Of a stretch of 64,000 nucleotides of DNA, positions 33,845-43,497 are shown piece by piece. This DNA comes from JAGVSZ01 sp963747775 (GTDB lineage Bacteria; Pseudomonadota; Gammaproteobacteria; Burkholderiales; SG8-39), in the NCBI GenBank assembly GCA_963747775.1, contig CAVVGT010000001.1, forward strand, positions 124,001-188,000. Direction: 5' to 3'. Below the pieces are notes generated by a model that searched no databases, was not told the DNA's origin, and worked only from the letters and a program-made list of their open reading frames with translations. The first letter of the stretch is position 1. Every line of letters begins with the position of its first letter. Position numbers and translations under genes: made by a program.

Positions 33845-34942
33845 TTACGCGACCCGGTATCTGGCGATCACCGCCGGATCGGGCTCGGCGCCCAGCCCCG
33901 GACCCGTAGGGACCTTGAGGCGCCCGTTGTTCACCACCGCCGCCTCACCGAAGAGTTCCGCTTCGAAGTCGAGGTACAGCCGCTCGAACAGCGGCGGGCG
34001 GACCTCCGCGGCGGTGAGGTGGATCGTCGCGATCTGGCCCGGTCCGAAGATCGCGCAGTGCGGCGAGAACGTGAGCCCGTGCGCCTCGCAGAAGCGCGCG
34101 ATCTTCACGAGCTCCGTGACGCCGCCCGTCTTGGCCACGTCCGGCTGTGCGATATCGATCGCGCCGGCCTGATGCATGGCGACGAAGTCGAACAGGCTGC
34201 CGGCGTTCTCGCCGGCGGCGATGCGGTGCCGTCCGGTGCTCCGGATTGCCGCGAGCCCCGGGTAGTTCTCCGGCGGCCAGACCGGCTCTTCGAACCAGTA
34301 CAGTCCGAGGTCCGCGATCTCGGCGTCGATCCGGAGCGCTTCTTCGACCGACCACGGGCAGTTGACGTCCAGCATGACCTTCGCCTCGCGGCCGGCGGCT
34401 TCGCACGCCGCGCGGATGACCGGCACCGCGATGTCGTGCAGCTTGATCCATCGGTAGCCCTGGCCGACGGCGCGCCGCACCGCCGCAGCCACTGCGTCCC
34501 CGGTGCCGTAGCGCACGAGGCTCGCGTACACCTCCACCTCGCTCGTCGTCGCGCCGCCGAGCAGCTCGGCGAGCGGCCGGCCGCCGCGCTTGCCCGCCAG
34601 GTCCCAGAGCGCGATGTCGACGGCCGAAATCCCGTACATGATCCCGCCGGAGCGACCGAAGTTGTGCAGATTGAACTCGACGTCGTGCTTGATGCGCGCG
34701 ATCTGGCGCGCGTCGCGGCCGACGACGAGCGGCAGGACGCGCGTGTCGATCACCTGCTTCAGCGCCACATCGGACATGCGCGAAAACGCCTCGCCCCAGC
34801 CGACCAGGCCGTCCGCGGTCTCCAGCCGCACCAGCAGCGTGTCGAACGTGCTGGCCGGTGCACCGCCCCACCCCCACGGCGGAAGCCCGCCGCTCTCGAA
34901 CGGCACCGAGATCAGAATCGTCTCCGCCTTTACGATCTTCAT
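33845..34942 (-). CDS. Mandelate racemase / muconate lactonizing enzyme family protein 2
   Basis: A 365-residue paralogue of the downstream gene. Predicted metal ligands are Asp192 (DVNCPW), Glu218/219 (WFEEP) and Glu245 (AAGEN). Lys167-x-His169 stands in the first catalytic strand, and Asp268 (QPDVAK) and His295 (SPHCAIFGPG) form the canonical His-Asp pair. It starts at ATG 34942 with GAGGG upstream. The N-terminal capping region has a Gly/Trp/Pro-rich loop (GGLPPWGWGGAPA) likely to shape substrate choice. It is divergent from an acyl-CoA ligase gene. Confidence 0.85.
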   Translation of the reverse strand: MKIVKAETILISVPFESGGLPPWGWGGAPASTFDTLLVRLETADGLVGWGEAFSRMSDVALKQVIDTRVLPLVVGRDARQIARIKHDVEFNLHNFGRSGGIMYGISAVDIALWDLAGKRGGRPLAELLGGATTSEVEVYASLVRYGTGDAVAAAVRRAVGQGYRWIKLHDIAVPVIRAACEAAGREAKVMLDVNCPWSVEEALRIDAEIADLGLYWFEEPVWPPENYPGLAAIRSTGRHRIAAGENAGSLFDFVAMHQAGAIDIAQPDVAKTGGVTELVKIARFCEAHGLTFSPHCAIFGPGQIATIHLTAAEVRPPLFERLYLDFEAELFGEAAVVNNGRLKVPTGPGLGAEPDPAVIARYRVA

Positions 34943-35087
34943 TCTCAAGCCCTCGCGCTTCAGTTCTGGGACGAGCAAGCGCTCGGCGGGCGGGTGCGCT
35001 GGCTGCGCCAAGCTCGCCGGCCGGCACTCGTCCATGTGTGATCCGGCAGCATAGCGAGCTTCCCCGCCGGATGGTTCAATTGCGGCC

Positions 35088-36587
35088 GTGAACCTCTCTC
35101 GCATCGTCGCGCACTGGGCGCAGTTCCGCCCCGAGCGGGTCGCCGTGCACTTCGCCGGCGAGGACATCTCCTGGGCGGCGCTGTGGCATCGCGTCGAGGC
35201 AGCCACGCTGCGGCTCGCGAGCCTCGGCCTGAACAAGGGCGACCGCGTCGCGTACCTCGGTTACAACCATCCCGAGATGCTCGCGCTGCTCTTCGCGTGC
35301 GCGCGGCTGGGGGCGGTCCTGGTGCCGCTCAACTTCCGCCTCGCCCGCGCCGAGCACGAGGAGATCCTCACGCACGCCGAGGCATCGATGGTCGTCGTCG
35401 AGCCGGACTTCTACGAGTCCGCCGGCGCGATCCGTCAGCGGCTGCCGTTGCTGCGCCTCATCGCGCTGCGCGGCACGCCCGCCGGCTGGTTCGCGTGGGA
35501 GGGCCCGATGCCGGTCGGGTTCGAGCCGAAGCTCCCCGGCACCGACGCCGATCCGGTCCTGATCGTCTACACGTCGGGCACCACGGGCAAGCCGAAAGGG
35601 GCGGTCCACACCCAAGCCGCGCTGATCTGGAACATCGTCAATGCCACGCTTTACCAGGACCTCACCAGTCGCGACCACGTGCTCACCGTGCTGCCGATGT
35701 TCCACGTCGGCGGCCTCTGCATCCAGACGCTGCCCGCGCTGCACGCCGGCGCGACGGTCACGATCCACGCCCGTTTCGACCCGGGCCTCTGGCTGAAGGA
35801 CGTGGGGACGCGCCGGCCGACGCTCTCGCTGCTCGTGCCCGCGACGATCAAGGCGGTCACCACGCATCCGGACTGGGCGAAGGCCGATCTCTCGTCGCTG
35901 CGCGAGCTGAACACCGGTTCCTCGACGATCGCCGAGTCGCTGTTCGTGCCGTTCCACGCGCGCGGCATTCCGGTCGCGCAGGTCTATGGCTCGACCGAGA
36001 CCGGGCCGGTGTCGATGTACCTCCGCGCGGAGGACGCGCGGCGCAAGGTCGGCTCCGCCGGCAAGTCCGCGATGCACGCCGAGATCCGGCTCGTCGACGC
36101 CGACGGGCGCGACGTGAAGCCGGGCGAGGTCGGGGAGATCTGGGTGCGTGCACCCAACCTCATGTCCGGCTACTGGAAGGACGCCGACAACCCGGCGTTC
36201 CGCGACGGCTGGTTCCGCTCCGGCGACCTCGCGCGCGTCGACGACGAGGGCTACTACTGGGTCGTCGGCCGCTCGAAGGACATGATCATTTCCGGCGGCG
36301 AGAACGTGTATCCCGCCGAGCTCGAGAACATCCTCGCCGACTGTCCCGACGTGCTCGAGGCGGCGGTCGTCGGCGTGCCCGATCCGAAATGGGGCGAGGC
36401 GGTCGTCGCGGCAATCGTCCGGCGGTCCGGCGCTGCGCTCGACGAGGCCGCGGTCATGAAGCTCTTTGAAGGCAGGCTCGCACGCTACAAGCTGCCGCGC
36501 CGCGTCGCGTTCGTCGACGCGCTGCCGAAGAGCGCCATCGGCAAGGTGCAGAAGTTCGAGGTCCGGAAGCTGCTCGAGTCGCGCTGA
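35088..36587 (+). CDS. AMP-dependent acyl-CoA synthetase
   Basis: A 499-residue adenylate-forming ligase with the P-loop YTSGTTGKPKG (residues 160-170), adenine-binding YGSTETG, the DGWFRSGDLARVDDEGYYWVVGRSKDMIISGGENVYP block and the C-terminal catalytic Lys region PKSAIGKVQK. It resembles FadD13/MenE-like carboxylate-CoA ligases and should activate a fatty or aromatic acid. The start is GTG at 35088, with no strong ribosome binding site. It is divergent from the enolase-superfamily operon. I do not see features specific to malonyl-CoA synthetase. Confidence 0.85.
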   Translation: MNLSRIVAHWAQFRPERVAVHFAGEDISWAALWHRVEAATLRLASLGLNKGDRVAYLGYNHPEMLALLFACARLGAVLVPLNFRLARAEHEEILTHAEASMVVVEPDFYESAGAIRQRLPLLRLIALRGTPAGWFAWEGPMPVGFEPKLPGTDADPVLIVYTSGTTGKPKGAVHTQAALIWNIVNATLYQDLTSRDHVLTVLPMFHVGGLCIQTLPALHAGATVTIHARFDPGLWLKDVGTRRPTLSLLVPATIKAVTTHPDWAKADLSSLRELNTGSSTIAESLFVPFHARGIPVAQVYGSTETGPVSMYLRAEDARRKVGSAGKSAMHAEIRLVDADGRDVKPGEVGEIWVRAPNLMSGYWKDADNPAFRDGWFRSGDLARVDDEGYYWVVGRSKDMIISGGENVYPAELENILADCPDVLEAAVVGVPDPKWGEAVVAAIVRRSGAALDEAAVMKLFEGRLARYKLPRRVAFVDALPKSAIGKVQKFEVRKLLESR

Positions 36588-36599
36588 AGCGCCGGGCGG

Positions 36600-37697
36600 T
36601 CACGCCGCTCCGGTCTTGCCGGCCGGATGCAGGATTTCGCGGTGCCGCGCCATCAACTCCGCCAACACCGCTTCACGTCCTTCCGGGTCCATCCCGGCGG
36701 CTTCCATGCCGACCGACACGCGCTTGAGCAGGCCCGGTAGCAGGGCGACCAGGCGCGCACGCTCGGCCGGCGCGGTGATCGGCTTCAGGCTCCAGGCCAG
36801 CTCCTGCATCGTCTTTGCAGCTTCGCCCCACGCCGCGCCGTCGTAGCCGCCGGCAGCGTATGCGCGCGCGAGCAGCCCGGCCCAGGTCTGCCGCAGGAAG
36901 AGATCGAGGAGCATCGGCAGGCTCGTGCCATCGAGTGCCGACGCCAATGCCCGTTCGGCCGCAGCCACGGCGGCGGGCGGGGGCGGCGGCGCCTGCGTGG
37001 GAGCGGGCGGCGGCGGTGGGGGCGCGGCGCGCGCCGCCGGCGCGCTGTGTGCGGGTCCGACGCCGTTCGACGCGAACGCGCCGTTCACGCCCTTGTACAG
37101 CCCGGCCACGGGTGCGACGAAGTGCTGCTCGAGCTCGGCGCGCACCACTCGCGTCGCGCGCCCGTCGAGCTCGAGCGCGCCGACGCCGGCGTAGACGCTC
37201 CGCGCGATCGTGAGCGGCCCGATCGGATTGTCGCCGTCGTCCACGACGCCGCGCCGGAACAGCGTCGCGAAGCGCGCCGAGAGCTCCGCGAGCTCCGCCG
37301 TGGCGTGCTGCTTGACGAGCGCCGCGAGCTTGCCGATCGCGACTTCGCTCTCGAGCACGTTGGTGCGCATCGCGGCGAGCTCGTCGCGGCTCGGCTCGCC
37401 GCCGAACGGGTCGAACGCGCCCTGGAGCGACTGCACGGCGGCGTCGAAGCGCCCGCCGAACTCCTTGCGAAAGCGGTCGAAGAACGCGGCGCGGCCGTTG
37501 TTGAGGCGCGAGAGCGCATTGGCGTACTGGTCGCGCTCGTCGTGTTCCTTCGCGCCGCGGTGGAGCTCTTCGATCTTCGGGGCGAGTGCGGCGAGCGCCG
37601 CCTCCAGCTGCTGGCATAGCCGCTTCTCGACGGCCGCGCGGCACTGCATCAGCAGCGCTCTGCGGTCGACGGCAGGCTGGGCGTCCGGCACGAGCAT
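36600..37697 (-). CDS. DUF1631 family protein
   Basis: A 365-residue cytosolic protein matching the DUF1631 pattern common in betaproteobacteria. It has an N-terminal helical region rich in Glu and Arg, then a Pro-rich linker (PPPPPPAPTQAPPPPPA, about residues 226-242). A C-terminal domain follows with FLRQTWAGLLARAYAAGGYDGAAWGEA, a 'WSLKP' segment and ALLPGLLKRVSVGM. No enzymatic motif is visible, and the function of the family is not established. The gene ends 12 bases from the convergent acyl-CoA ligase gene. The ATG at 37697 has GAGGA directly against it, an atypical spacing. Confidence 0.7.
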   Translation of the reverse strand: MLVPDAQPAVDRRALLMQCRAAVEKRLCQQLEAALAALAPKIEELHRGAKEHDERDQYANALSRLNNGRAAFFDRFRKEFGGRFDAAVQSLQGAFDPFGGEPSRDELAAMRTNVLESEVAIGKLAALVKQHATAELAELSARFATLFRRGVVDDGDNPIGPLTIARSVYAGVGALELDGRATRVVRAELEQHFVAPVAGLYKGVNGAFASNGVGPAHSAPAARAAPPPPPPAPTQAPPPPPAAVAAAERALASALDGTSLPMLLDLFLRQTWAGLLARAYAAGGYDGAAWGEAAKTMQELAWSLKPITAPAERARLVALLPGLLKRVSVGMEAAGMDPEGREAVLAELMARHREILHPAGKTGAA

Positions 37698-37785
37698 TCC
37701 TCGGTTCTGCTGACTGTACGACGGCCCGCCGTCGGCGCGAAGGGAACTTGCCGCAAAGCGCCCGGCAATGGCGTGTGCGGCGAGC

Positions 37786-38775
37786 TCAGCCCGGCTTGAC
37801 GCCGGCTGCTTTGATGACCTTGCCCCAGCGGTCGGCCTCCTCGCGCATGAGGATGCGCAGCGCCTCGGGCGCCGTGCCGACGGGCTGGAAGTAGATCGCG
37901 ATCAGACGCTGGCGCACGTCGTCGCTGCGGATGATCGCGACGAGCGCCTCCGAAATCCGGCGCACGATCCGCTCGGGCGTCTTCGCGGGCGCGACCGCGG
38001 CGATCCAGGCGGTGGAGTAGAAGCCGGGGAAGCCCTGCTCGGCGACCGTCGGCAGGTCCGGCAGCACGACGCTGCGGGTCGTCGTGGTGGCACCCAGCGC
38101 CTTGAGGCGGCCGCCTTGCACGAGCGGCATCGCGGTCGCGGGCACGACGAAGCCGCCCGCGATCTGTCCGTTGAGGATCGCCGTGTTGACCTGCGGGCTG
38201 CCCGGGTAGGGCACGTGCACGACGTCGATGCCGGCGAGCTGCTTGAGCAGCTCCATCGTGAGGTGCGACGCGCTCCCGTTGCCGACCGATCCGTAGTTGA
38301 GCTTCCCGGGTTGCGTCTTCGCGGCCGCGATGAACTCCTTGACGGTGCTCACGTTGAGCTTCGGATCGACGACGAGGACGTTCGGGCTGGCTGCGACGAC
38401 CGTGATCGGCGCGAGCTCCTTGAACGGGTCGTACTCCATCTTCTGCAGGAGCACGGTGTTGACCGCGAGCGGGCCGGGGATCGAGATCCCGATGGTGTAG
38501 CCGTCGGGGGCCGACTTCGCGACCGCGCCGGTGCCCACCATGCCGCCCGCACCGGCGCGGTTCTCCACGACGACGGGCTGCCCGAGCGCCTCGCCGAGCC
38601 GGTCGGTCAGCATGCGCGCGACGAGGTCCGGCGAGCTGCCGGGCGGGAACGGCACGATGAGGCGGATCGGTTTCGCGGGCCACTGGCTTTTCGCGGTCGG
38701 GTCCTGCGCGGCCGCGGCGCCCGCGAGCGCGAGCGCGAACAGCGCGGTGGTCAGAATGCTTCGCATCCAGGCCAT
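37786..38775 (-). CDS. Bug/TctC-type tripartite tricarboxylate receptor
   Basis: A 329-residue periplasmic receptor with signal peptide (LFALALAGAAAAQ) and Bug motifs KPIRLIVPFPPGSSPD, VVENRAGAGGMVG, PDGYTIGI and VLPDLPTVAEQGFPG. The start at 38775 (MAWMRSIL) is preferred over 38766 because GAGGGGAAG lies just ahead. It stands alone between DUF1631 and the divergent malonyl-CoA decarboxylase gene. Confidence 0.92.
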   Translation of the reverse strand: MAWMRSILTTALFALALAGAAAAQDPTAKSQWPAKPIRLIVPFPPGSSPDLVARMLTDRLGEALGQPVVVENRAGAGGMVGTGAVAKSAPDGYTIGISIPGPLAVNTVLLQKMEYDPFKELAPITVVAASPNVLVVDPKLNVSTVKEFIAAAKTQPGKLNYGSVGNGSASHLTMELLKQLAGIDVVHVPYPGSPQVNTAILNGQIAGGFVVPATAMPLVQGGRLKALGATTTTRSVVLPDLPTVAEQGFPGFYSTAWIAAVAPAKTPERIVRRISEALVAIIRSDDVRQRLIAIYFQPVGTAPEALRILMREEADRWGKVIKAAGVKPG

Positions 38776-38896
38776 CTTCCCCTCATTCGACGAAGTCGCA
38801 CTCGGCGGCGATCGGGGTGTTCCGGGCGGGCTCGGTGACGAAGTGCATGGCGGCGGGGCAGATACCGCAGGCGCGTCATGCGCGAAGCGCGAGCGC

Positions 38897-40345
38897 ATGC
38901 TTAAAATCGCTCCTGTGGACAAGCCGTTCAACCAGGTCGCGCTGGAATCCGCTCCCGACAGGGCGCGCGGCGTGCGCGCGTTCTGGGGCTGGCTGACGAG
39001 CGTGGGGCGCGGGAAGGAGCGCCAGCCGATCTCCGGCGCGGAGCTGCGCCTCTCACGCACGACCTTTCGCGAGTGCCTCGCCGGCACGGGCGGCGAGGCC
39101 TCGGCGCGCCGGCGGGTGGAGACCCTCGCGGCGTTGTTTAGCGGCCTGAACGATGCGGGGCGGCAGAGCGTCCTCGGCCTGCTCGCCGAGGAGTTCGGGC
39201 CCGACGAGCTCGCCGTGAACGGCGCGATCCAGGCCTACCTCGATGCCGCGCCCGGCGCGTCGCGGCGGCACGCCGAATCGGAGCTGCGGCTCACGCTGGG
39301 CAGCCCGCGCATCCGCATCCTGAAGCAGTTCAACCTGCTGCACGACGGCGTGAAGTTCCTCGTCGACCTGCGCGCCGACGTGCTGCGCTATCTGCGCGAG
39401 CGGCCGGAGCTCGAGGTGCTCGACGAGGAGCTCTACTCGCTCCTCTCGAGCTGGTTCGACATCGGCAACCTCGAGCTGAAGCGCATCTCGTGGGGCTCGC
39501 CGGCGATGCTGCTCGAGAAGCTGATCGCCTACGAGGCGGTGCACGAGATCCAGTCGTGGCGCGACCTGCGCAACCGTCTCGACTCGGACCGGCGCTGCTA
39601 CGCATTCTTCCATCCGCGCATGCCCGACGAGCCGCTGATCTTCGTCGAGATCGCGCTGGTGAAGGAGATGGCCGACAACATCTACCAGCTCCTCGACGAG
39701 GAGGCGCCGGCCATCGACCCGCAGGCGGCGCAGGCCGCGGTCTTCTATTCAATCTCGAACACGCAGGTCGGCCTCAAGGGCGTGACGTTCGGCGGGTTCC
39801 TGATCAAGCGCGTGGTCGAGGAGCTACTTGCCGAGTTCCCCAGGCTGAAGACCTTCGCGACCCTCTCGCCGGTGCCCGGCTTCCGCAAGTGGCTCGACGG
39901 CCGCGTCGCCGCCAAGGATCCGTCGCTTTTCGGCCGGCACGAGCGCGCGAAGCTGTGCCAGGAGGCCGAAGCGAAGGACCCGTGCGACGCCCTCGCGCAG
40001 TTGATGCTGCGTGGCTTCGTGGCCGAGGCGCAGCCGCCGGAGTCGGTGCGCGGCACGCTCATGCACCTGTGCGCCCGCTACCTCGTCGAGGAAAAGGAAG
40101 GCCCGCCGGAGAAGGCGCGGCCGCTCGATCCGGTCGCGCGCTTCCACCTCGGCAACGGCGCGCGCCTCGAGCGCATCAACTGGCTCGCCGACACGAGCCC
40201 GCGCGGCGTCAAGCAGGCGGGCGGGATGATGGTGAACTACCTCTACAAGCTCGACGACATCGAGGAAAACCACGAGGCCTTCGCGCGTGAGGGCAAAGTG
40301 GTCATGACCGACGCGGTGAAGCGGTTGCTGCGGAAGCCGGGCTGA
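38897..40345 (+). CDS. Malonyl-CoA decarboxylase
   Basis: About 482 residues matching malonyl-CoA decarboxylase (converts malonyl-CoA to acetyl-CoA and CO2). An N-terminal helical domain is followed by a GNAT-fold catalytic domain with CYAFFHPRMPDEPLIFVEIALV, FATLSPVPGFRKWL (catalytic Ser region) and ARFHLGNGARLERINWLAD (catalytic His region). The start is uncertain: ATG 38897 is used, and GTG 38915 is an alternative; neither has a strong ribosome binding site. It is followed by a Bug receptor, an FAH protein and an oxidase gene, all rightward. Confidence 0.9.
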   Translation: MLKIAPVDKPFNQVALESAPDRARGVRAFWGWLTSVGRGKERQPISGAELRLSRTTFRECLAGTGGEASARRRVETLAALFSGLNDAGRQSVLGLLAEEFGPDELAVNGAIQAYLDAAPGASRRHAESELRLTLGSPRIRILKQFNLLHDGVKFLVDLRADVLRYLRERPELEVLDEELYSLLSSWFDIGNLELKRISWGSPAMLLEKLIAYEAVHEIQSWRDLRNRLDSDRRCYAFFHPRMPDEPLIFVEIALVKEMADNIYQLLDEEAPAIDPQAAQAAVFYSISNTQVGLKGVTFGGFLIKRVVEELLAEFPRLKTFATLSPVPGFRKWLDGRVAAKDPSLFGRHERAKLCQEAEAKDPCDALAQLMLRGFVAEAQPPESVRGTLMHLCARYLVEEKEGPPEKARPLDPVARFHLGNGARLERINWLADTSPRGVKQAGGMMVNYLYKLDDIEENHEAFAREGKVVMTDAVKRLLRKPG

Positions 40346-40418
40346 GCGCGCCGGACCGGTTCCTGCATAATCGGTCGCGGGCGCCGCAAGAGCGTCCCGC
40401 AGACCAAAGGAGGAGCAT

Positions 40419-41384
40419 ATGAGGCTTGCCGTTGTCGTCGCGACGCTGGTCACGGCCGCCGCGATCCTTCCCGCCCACGCGCAGCAGTACCCAAACCGTC
40501 CGATCACGATGATCGTGCCGTTCCCGCCCGGCGGCATCGCCGACATCACCGGCCGCCCGCTCGCGGTGTCGATGTCGAAGCAGCTCGGCCAGCCGGTCGT
40601 GGTCGAGAACAAGGCCGGCGCGGGCGGCGCGGTCGGGCACGCCTTCGTCGCAAAGGCAAAGCCGGACGGCTATACGATCATGACCGCGCTCTCGTCGATC
40701 GTCGTGATCCCCGAGGCCGACAAGGTCAACGGCCGGCCCTCGACCTACCAGATGTCCGACTTCGCGTCGATCGCGCTCGTGTCCGCCGACCCGACGATCC
40801 TCCTCGTGCCGACCGACAGCCCGTGGAAGACCCTCAAGGACCTGATCGACGACGCGAAGGCGCGGCCGGGCAAGATCAGCTACGCCTCGTCGGGCGTGTA
40901 CGGCACGATCCACACCTGCTTCGAGATGCTCGCGCAGGCCGCCGACGTGAAGCTCCTCCACGTCCCCTACAAAGGCGGCGGACCGGCGATGACGGCGCTC
41001 ATCGCCGGCGAGACGAATCTCGGCGCGCAGTCCCCGGGCGTGTCGAACCCGCACATCAAGTCCGGCAAGATCCGGGTGCTCGGCTCGTGGGCCGGCACCC
41101 GCACGGCCGCGCTGCCCGACGTGCCGACGATGAAGGAGCAGGGCTTCGACGTCGAGTTCTACATCTGGGCCGGCGTGTTCGCGCCGGCCGGGCTCCCGGC
41201 GGACGTGCGCGACCGGCTCACCGCCGCGGTGCGCGCGTCGATGCAGGACCCGGAATTCCAGAAGGCGATGGCCAACGTGAACACGCCGATCAATTACAAG
41301 GAAGGCCGGGACTTTGACGCGTTTCTCGACGCGGACACGAAGCGGCTCGCCGAAGTGGTGCGCAAGATGGGGAAAACAGAGTGA
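40419..41384 (+). CDS. Bug/TctC-type tripartite tricarboxylate receptor
   Basis: A 321-residue periplasmic receptor, ATG 40419 behind AAAGGAGGAG. Signal peptide ends PAHAQ; Bug motifs include YPNRPITMIVPFPPGGIAD, VVENKAGAGGAVG, PDGYTIMT, LHVPYKGGGPAMTAL and ALPDVPTMKEQGFD. Its stop overlaps the GTG start of the FAH-family gene by four bases, so receptor and hydrolase are translationally coupled and probably handle the same compound or pathway. Confidence 0.92.
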   Translation: MRLAVVVATLVTAAAILPAHAQQYPNRPITMIVPFPPGGIADITGRPLAVSMSKQLGQPVVVENKAGAGGAVGHAFVAKAKPDGYTIMTALSSIVVIPEADKVNGRPSTYQMSDFASIALVSADPTILLVPTDSPWKTLKDLIDDAKARPGKISYASSGVYGTIHTCFEMLAQAADVKLLHVPYKGGGPAMTALIAGETNLGAQSPGVSNPHIKSGKIRVLGSWAGTRTAALPDVPTMKEQGFDVEFYIWAGVFAPAGLPADVRDRLTAAVRASMQDPEFQKAMANVNTPINYKEGRDFDAFLDADTKRLAEVVRKMGKTE

Positions 41385-42301
41385 AGATCGTCCGCTTCGA
41401 TGCCGACGGCGCGACCCGAGTGGGCGCGCTCGAACGCGACCAGGTGGTCGAATTTCCGGGGGTGCAGACGACCCAGGCGCTCATCGCCGGCGGCGCCGCC
41501 GCGCTGGATGCCGCCCGCAAGGCGATTGCCTCGGGCGCGGGACGCCGCCCGCTCGCGGGCGTGAAGCTGCTCGCGCCGGTGGTGCCGGCGACGATCCTGT
41601 GCAGCGGCTCGAACTACACCGACCACAACAAGGAGAAGGCGAACACGCCGATCTCGGGCAAGGAACCCGAGTTCTTCGTGAAGACCGCCGACTGCGTGAT
41701 CGGGCCGGGAGACACGATCGTGCACGACGAGCGTCTCGCGAAGAAGCTCGACTCCGAGACCGAGCTCGCAATCGTGATCGGCAGGCCGGGGCGCTTCATC
41801 CCGGTCGAGCGCGCGCTCGAGCACGTGTTCGGCTACACGATCGTCAACGACGTCACGGCGCGCGACCGCCAGGTGCGGCGCAACGCGCAGGGATTCACGT
41901 GGTACGAGCTCGGACGCGGCAAGGCGTTCGACTGCTCCGCGCCGCTCGGACCGTGCATCGTGACCGCCGACGAGATCCCCGATCCGCAGCGGCTCCGCCT
42001 GCGCACCCGGATCAACGGCGAGCTGCGCCAGTCCGCTTCGACCGGGAACATGATCTTCTCGTGCGCGCAGCTGATCCACTTCTTCTCGGTGAATTTCACG
42101 CTGCGGCCCGGAACGGTGATCATCACCGGCACGCCCGGCGGCACGGCGTGGTCGGTCGACCCGGAGCTCGGCGGCAAGTGGGTCGGCGGCGACGGCAGCG
42201 AGCCGCTCGTGCCGGCGAAGGGCTACCTCAAGCCGGGCGACACAATCGAGTGCGAGCTCGAGAAGATCGGCGTGCTGCGGAACGTCGTCGGCGCAGCGTA
42301 G
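41381..42301 (+). CDS. Fumarylacetoacetate hydrolase family protein
   Basis: A 306-residue intact FAH-fold enzyme. Metal-site residues are visible in KLDSETELAIVIG, and VNDVTARDRQVR and GTVIITGTPGGTAW match the C-terminal core. Relatives include 2-hydroxyhepta-2,4-diene-1,7-dioate isomerases, acylpyruvases and oxaloacetate decarboxylases. It starts at GTG 41381, overlapping the receptor stop, and ends ahead of an 8-bp-stem hairpin (42314-42331). Confidence 0.85.
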   Translation: MKIVRFDADGATRVGALERDQVVEFPGVQTTQALIAGGAAALDAARKAIASGAGRRPLAGVKLLAPVVPATILCSGSNYTDHNKEKANTPISGKEPEFFVKTADCVIGPGDTIVHDERLAKKLDSETELAIVIGRPGRFIPVERALEHVFGYTIVNDVTARDRQVRRNAQGFTWYELGRGKAFDCSAPLGPCIVTADEIPDPQRLRLRTRINGELRQSASTGNMIFSCAQLIHFFSVNFTLRPGTVIITGTPGGTAWSVDPELGGKWVGGDGSEPLVPAKGYLKPGDTIECELEKIGVLRNVVGAA

Positions 42302-42313
42302 CTCGCGGTCTGT

Positions 42314-42331
42314 TCCTCCCGCCCGGGAGGA
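42314..42331 (+). terminator. Short GC-rich hairpin after FAH gene
   Basis: TCCTCCCG and CGGGAGGA form a perfect 8-bp inverted repeat around two bases, 12 bases after the FAH stop and 29 before the oxidase start. There is no T-run. It may lower read-through into the oxidase gene. Confidence 0.3.
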
Positions 42332-42360
42332 GCGGAGTGCGGCGCCGGGACGGTTGAGCG

Positions 42361-43497
42361 ATGGACCGCTTCGACGTCCTGATCGTCGGCGGCGGCGTCA
42401 TGGGATCGAGCGTCGCGTGCTTCCTGCTGCGCGAGGAGCCCGCGCTGCGCGTCGCCGTCGTCGAGCCCGATCCGACCTACGCGCTCGCCTCGACCCCGCG
42501 CGCCTCGGGCGGGGCGCGGCGGCTCTTCTCCTGCCCCGAGAACATCGCGATGTCGATGTTCAGCATCGACTTCATCCGCGCGCTCCCGGAGGTCGGCTGG
42601 AAGCCGGACGGCTATCTCTTCATCGTGCCGGACACCGGGCGCGCGACACTCGAAGCGAACTGGCGTGCGCAGACCGCGCTCGGCGCGCGCGTCGAGATCC
42701 TCGACCGCGCCGGGCTCGCGCGGCAGTTCCCGTCGATGAACGTGACAGACCTCGCCGCCGGCGCGTGGTCGCCCGACGATGGCTGGTGCGACCCGTATGC
42801 GCTGCTGCAGGCGTTCCGTCGCGAGGCGCGCACGCGCGGCGCAAGCTACGTCAAGGACCGCGTCGTCGCGCTTACGCGGGCGGGTACGCGCGTGCGGACC
42901 GCCGCGCTCGCGGCCGGCGGCACCCTCGCCGCCGACCACTTCGTCGACGCCGCGGGCGCGTGGGCGAAGGCGATCGGGGCGATGGCGGGCATGCCGCTCC
43001 CGATCGAGCCGCTGCGCCGCTTCGAGCACTACTTCGAGACGCCGAACGCGATCGAGCCGCTGCCGTACGTCAAGGACCCCGACCGCCTCGCCTTCCGGCC
43101 GGAGGGCCGCGGCTACTCGGGCGGCCTGGTGAGCTCGGACGAGCCGCGCGGCTTCAACTTCGACGTCGACCACGACTGGTTCGAGACGGTCGTGTGGCCC
43201 GCGCTCGCGCACCGCTTTCCGGCGTTCGAGGCGGTGCGCTGCAAGCGCACTTGGTCGGGCCTCTACGATCAATGCGAGCTCGACGGCAATCCGGTCATCG
43301 GCAACTGGCCGGGAGCGATCGACAACTTCCACGTCGTCGCCGGCTTTTCGGGGCACGGCATGATGCATGCGCCCGCCGCCGGTCGGGCGATCGCCGAGCT
43401 GATCGTCTACGGCGAGTTCCGCACCATCGACCTCGCGCGCCTCGGCTATGCGCGCGTCGCCGCCAACGCGCCGTATCCGGAGCGCGGCATCATCTGA
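42361..43497 (+). CDS. FAD-dependent oxidoreductase, DAO family
   Basis: A 378-residue flavoprotein of the glycine/D-amino-acid oxidase family: FAD-binding VLIVGGGVMGSSVA (residues 6-19), the STPRASGGARRLFS segment near the flavin, and the C-terminal FHVVAGFSGHGMMHAPAAGRAIAELI. It resembles the FOXRED1/sarcosine oxidase-like branch that oxidises secondary amines or amino acids. The substrate is not defined. Its end overlaps the convergent EamA gene by eight bases. Confidence 0.85.
   Translation: MDRFDVLIVGGGVMGSSVACFLLREEPALRVAVVEPDPTYALASTPRASGGARRLFSCPENIAMSMFSIDFIRALPEVGWKPDGYLFIVPDTGRATLEANWRAQTALGARVEILDRAGLARQFPSMNVTDLAAGAWSPDDGWCDPYALLQAFRREARTRGASYVKDRVVALTRAGTRVRTAALAAGGTLAADHFVDAAGAWAKAIGAMAGMPLPIEPLRRFEHYFETPNAIEPLPYVKDPDRLAFRPEGRGYSGGLVSSDEPRGFNFDVDHDWFETVVWPALAHRFPAFEAVRCKRTWSGLYDQCELDGNPVIGNWPGAIDNFHVVAGFSGHGMMHAPAAGRAIAELIVYGEFRTIDLARLGYARVAANAPYPERGII

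Noticed and set aside
35088..36587. Malonyl-CoA synthetase (MatB) paired with malonyl-CoA decarboxylase
   Set aside because: The ligase is separated from the decarboxylase by two leftward genes and lacks features I associate with MatB; a general acyl-CoA ligase is the safer call.
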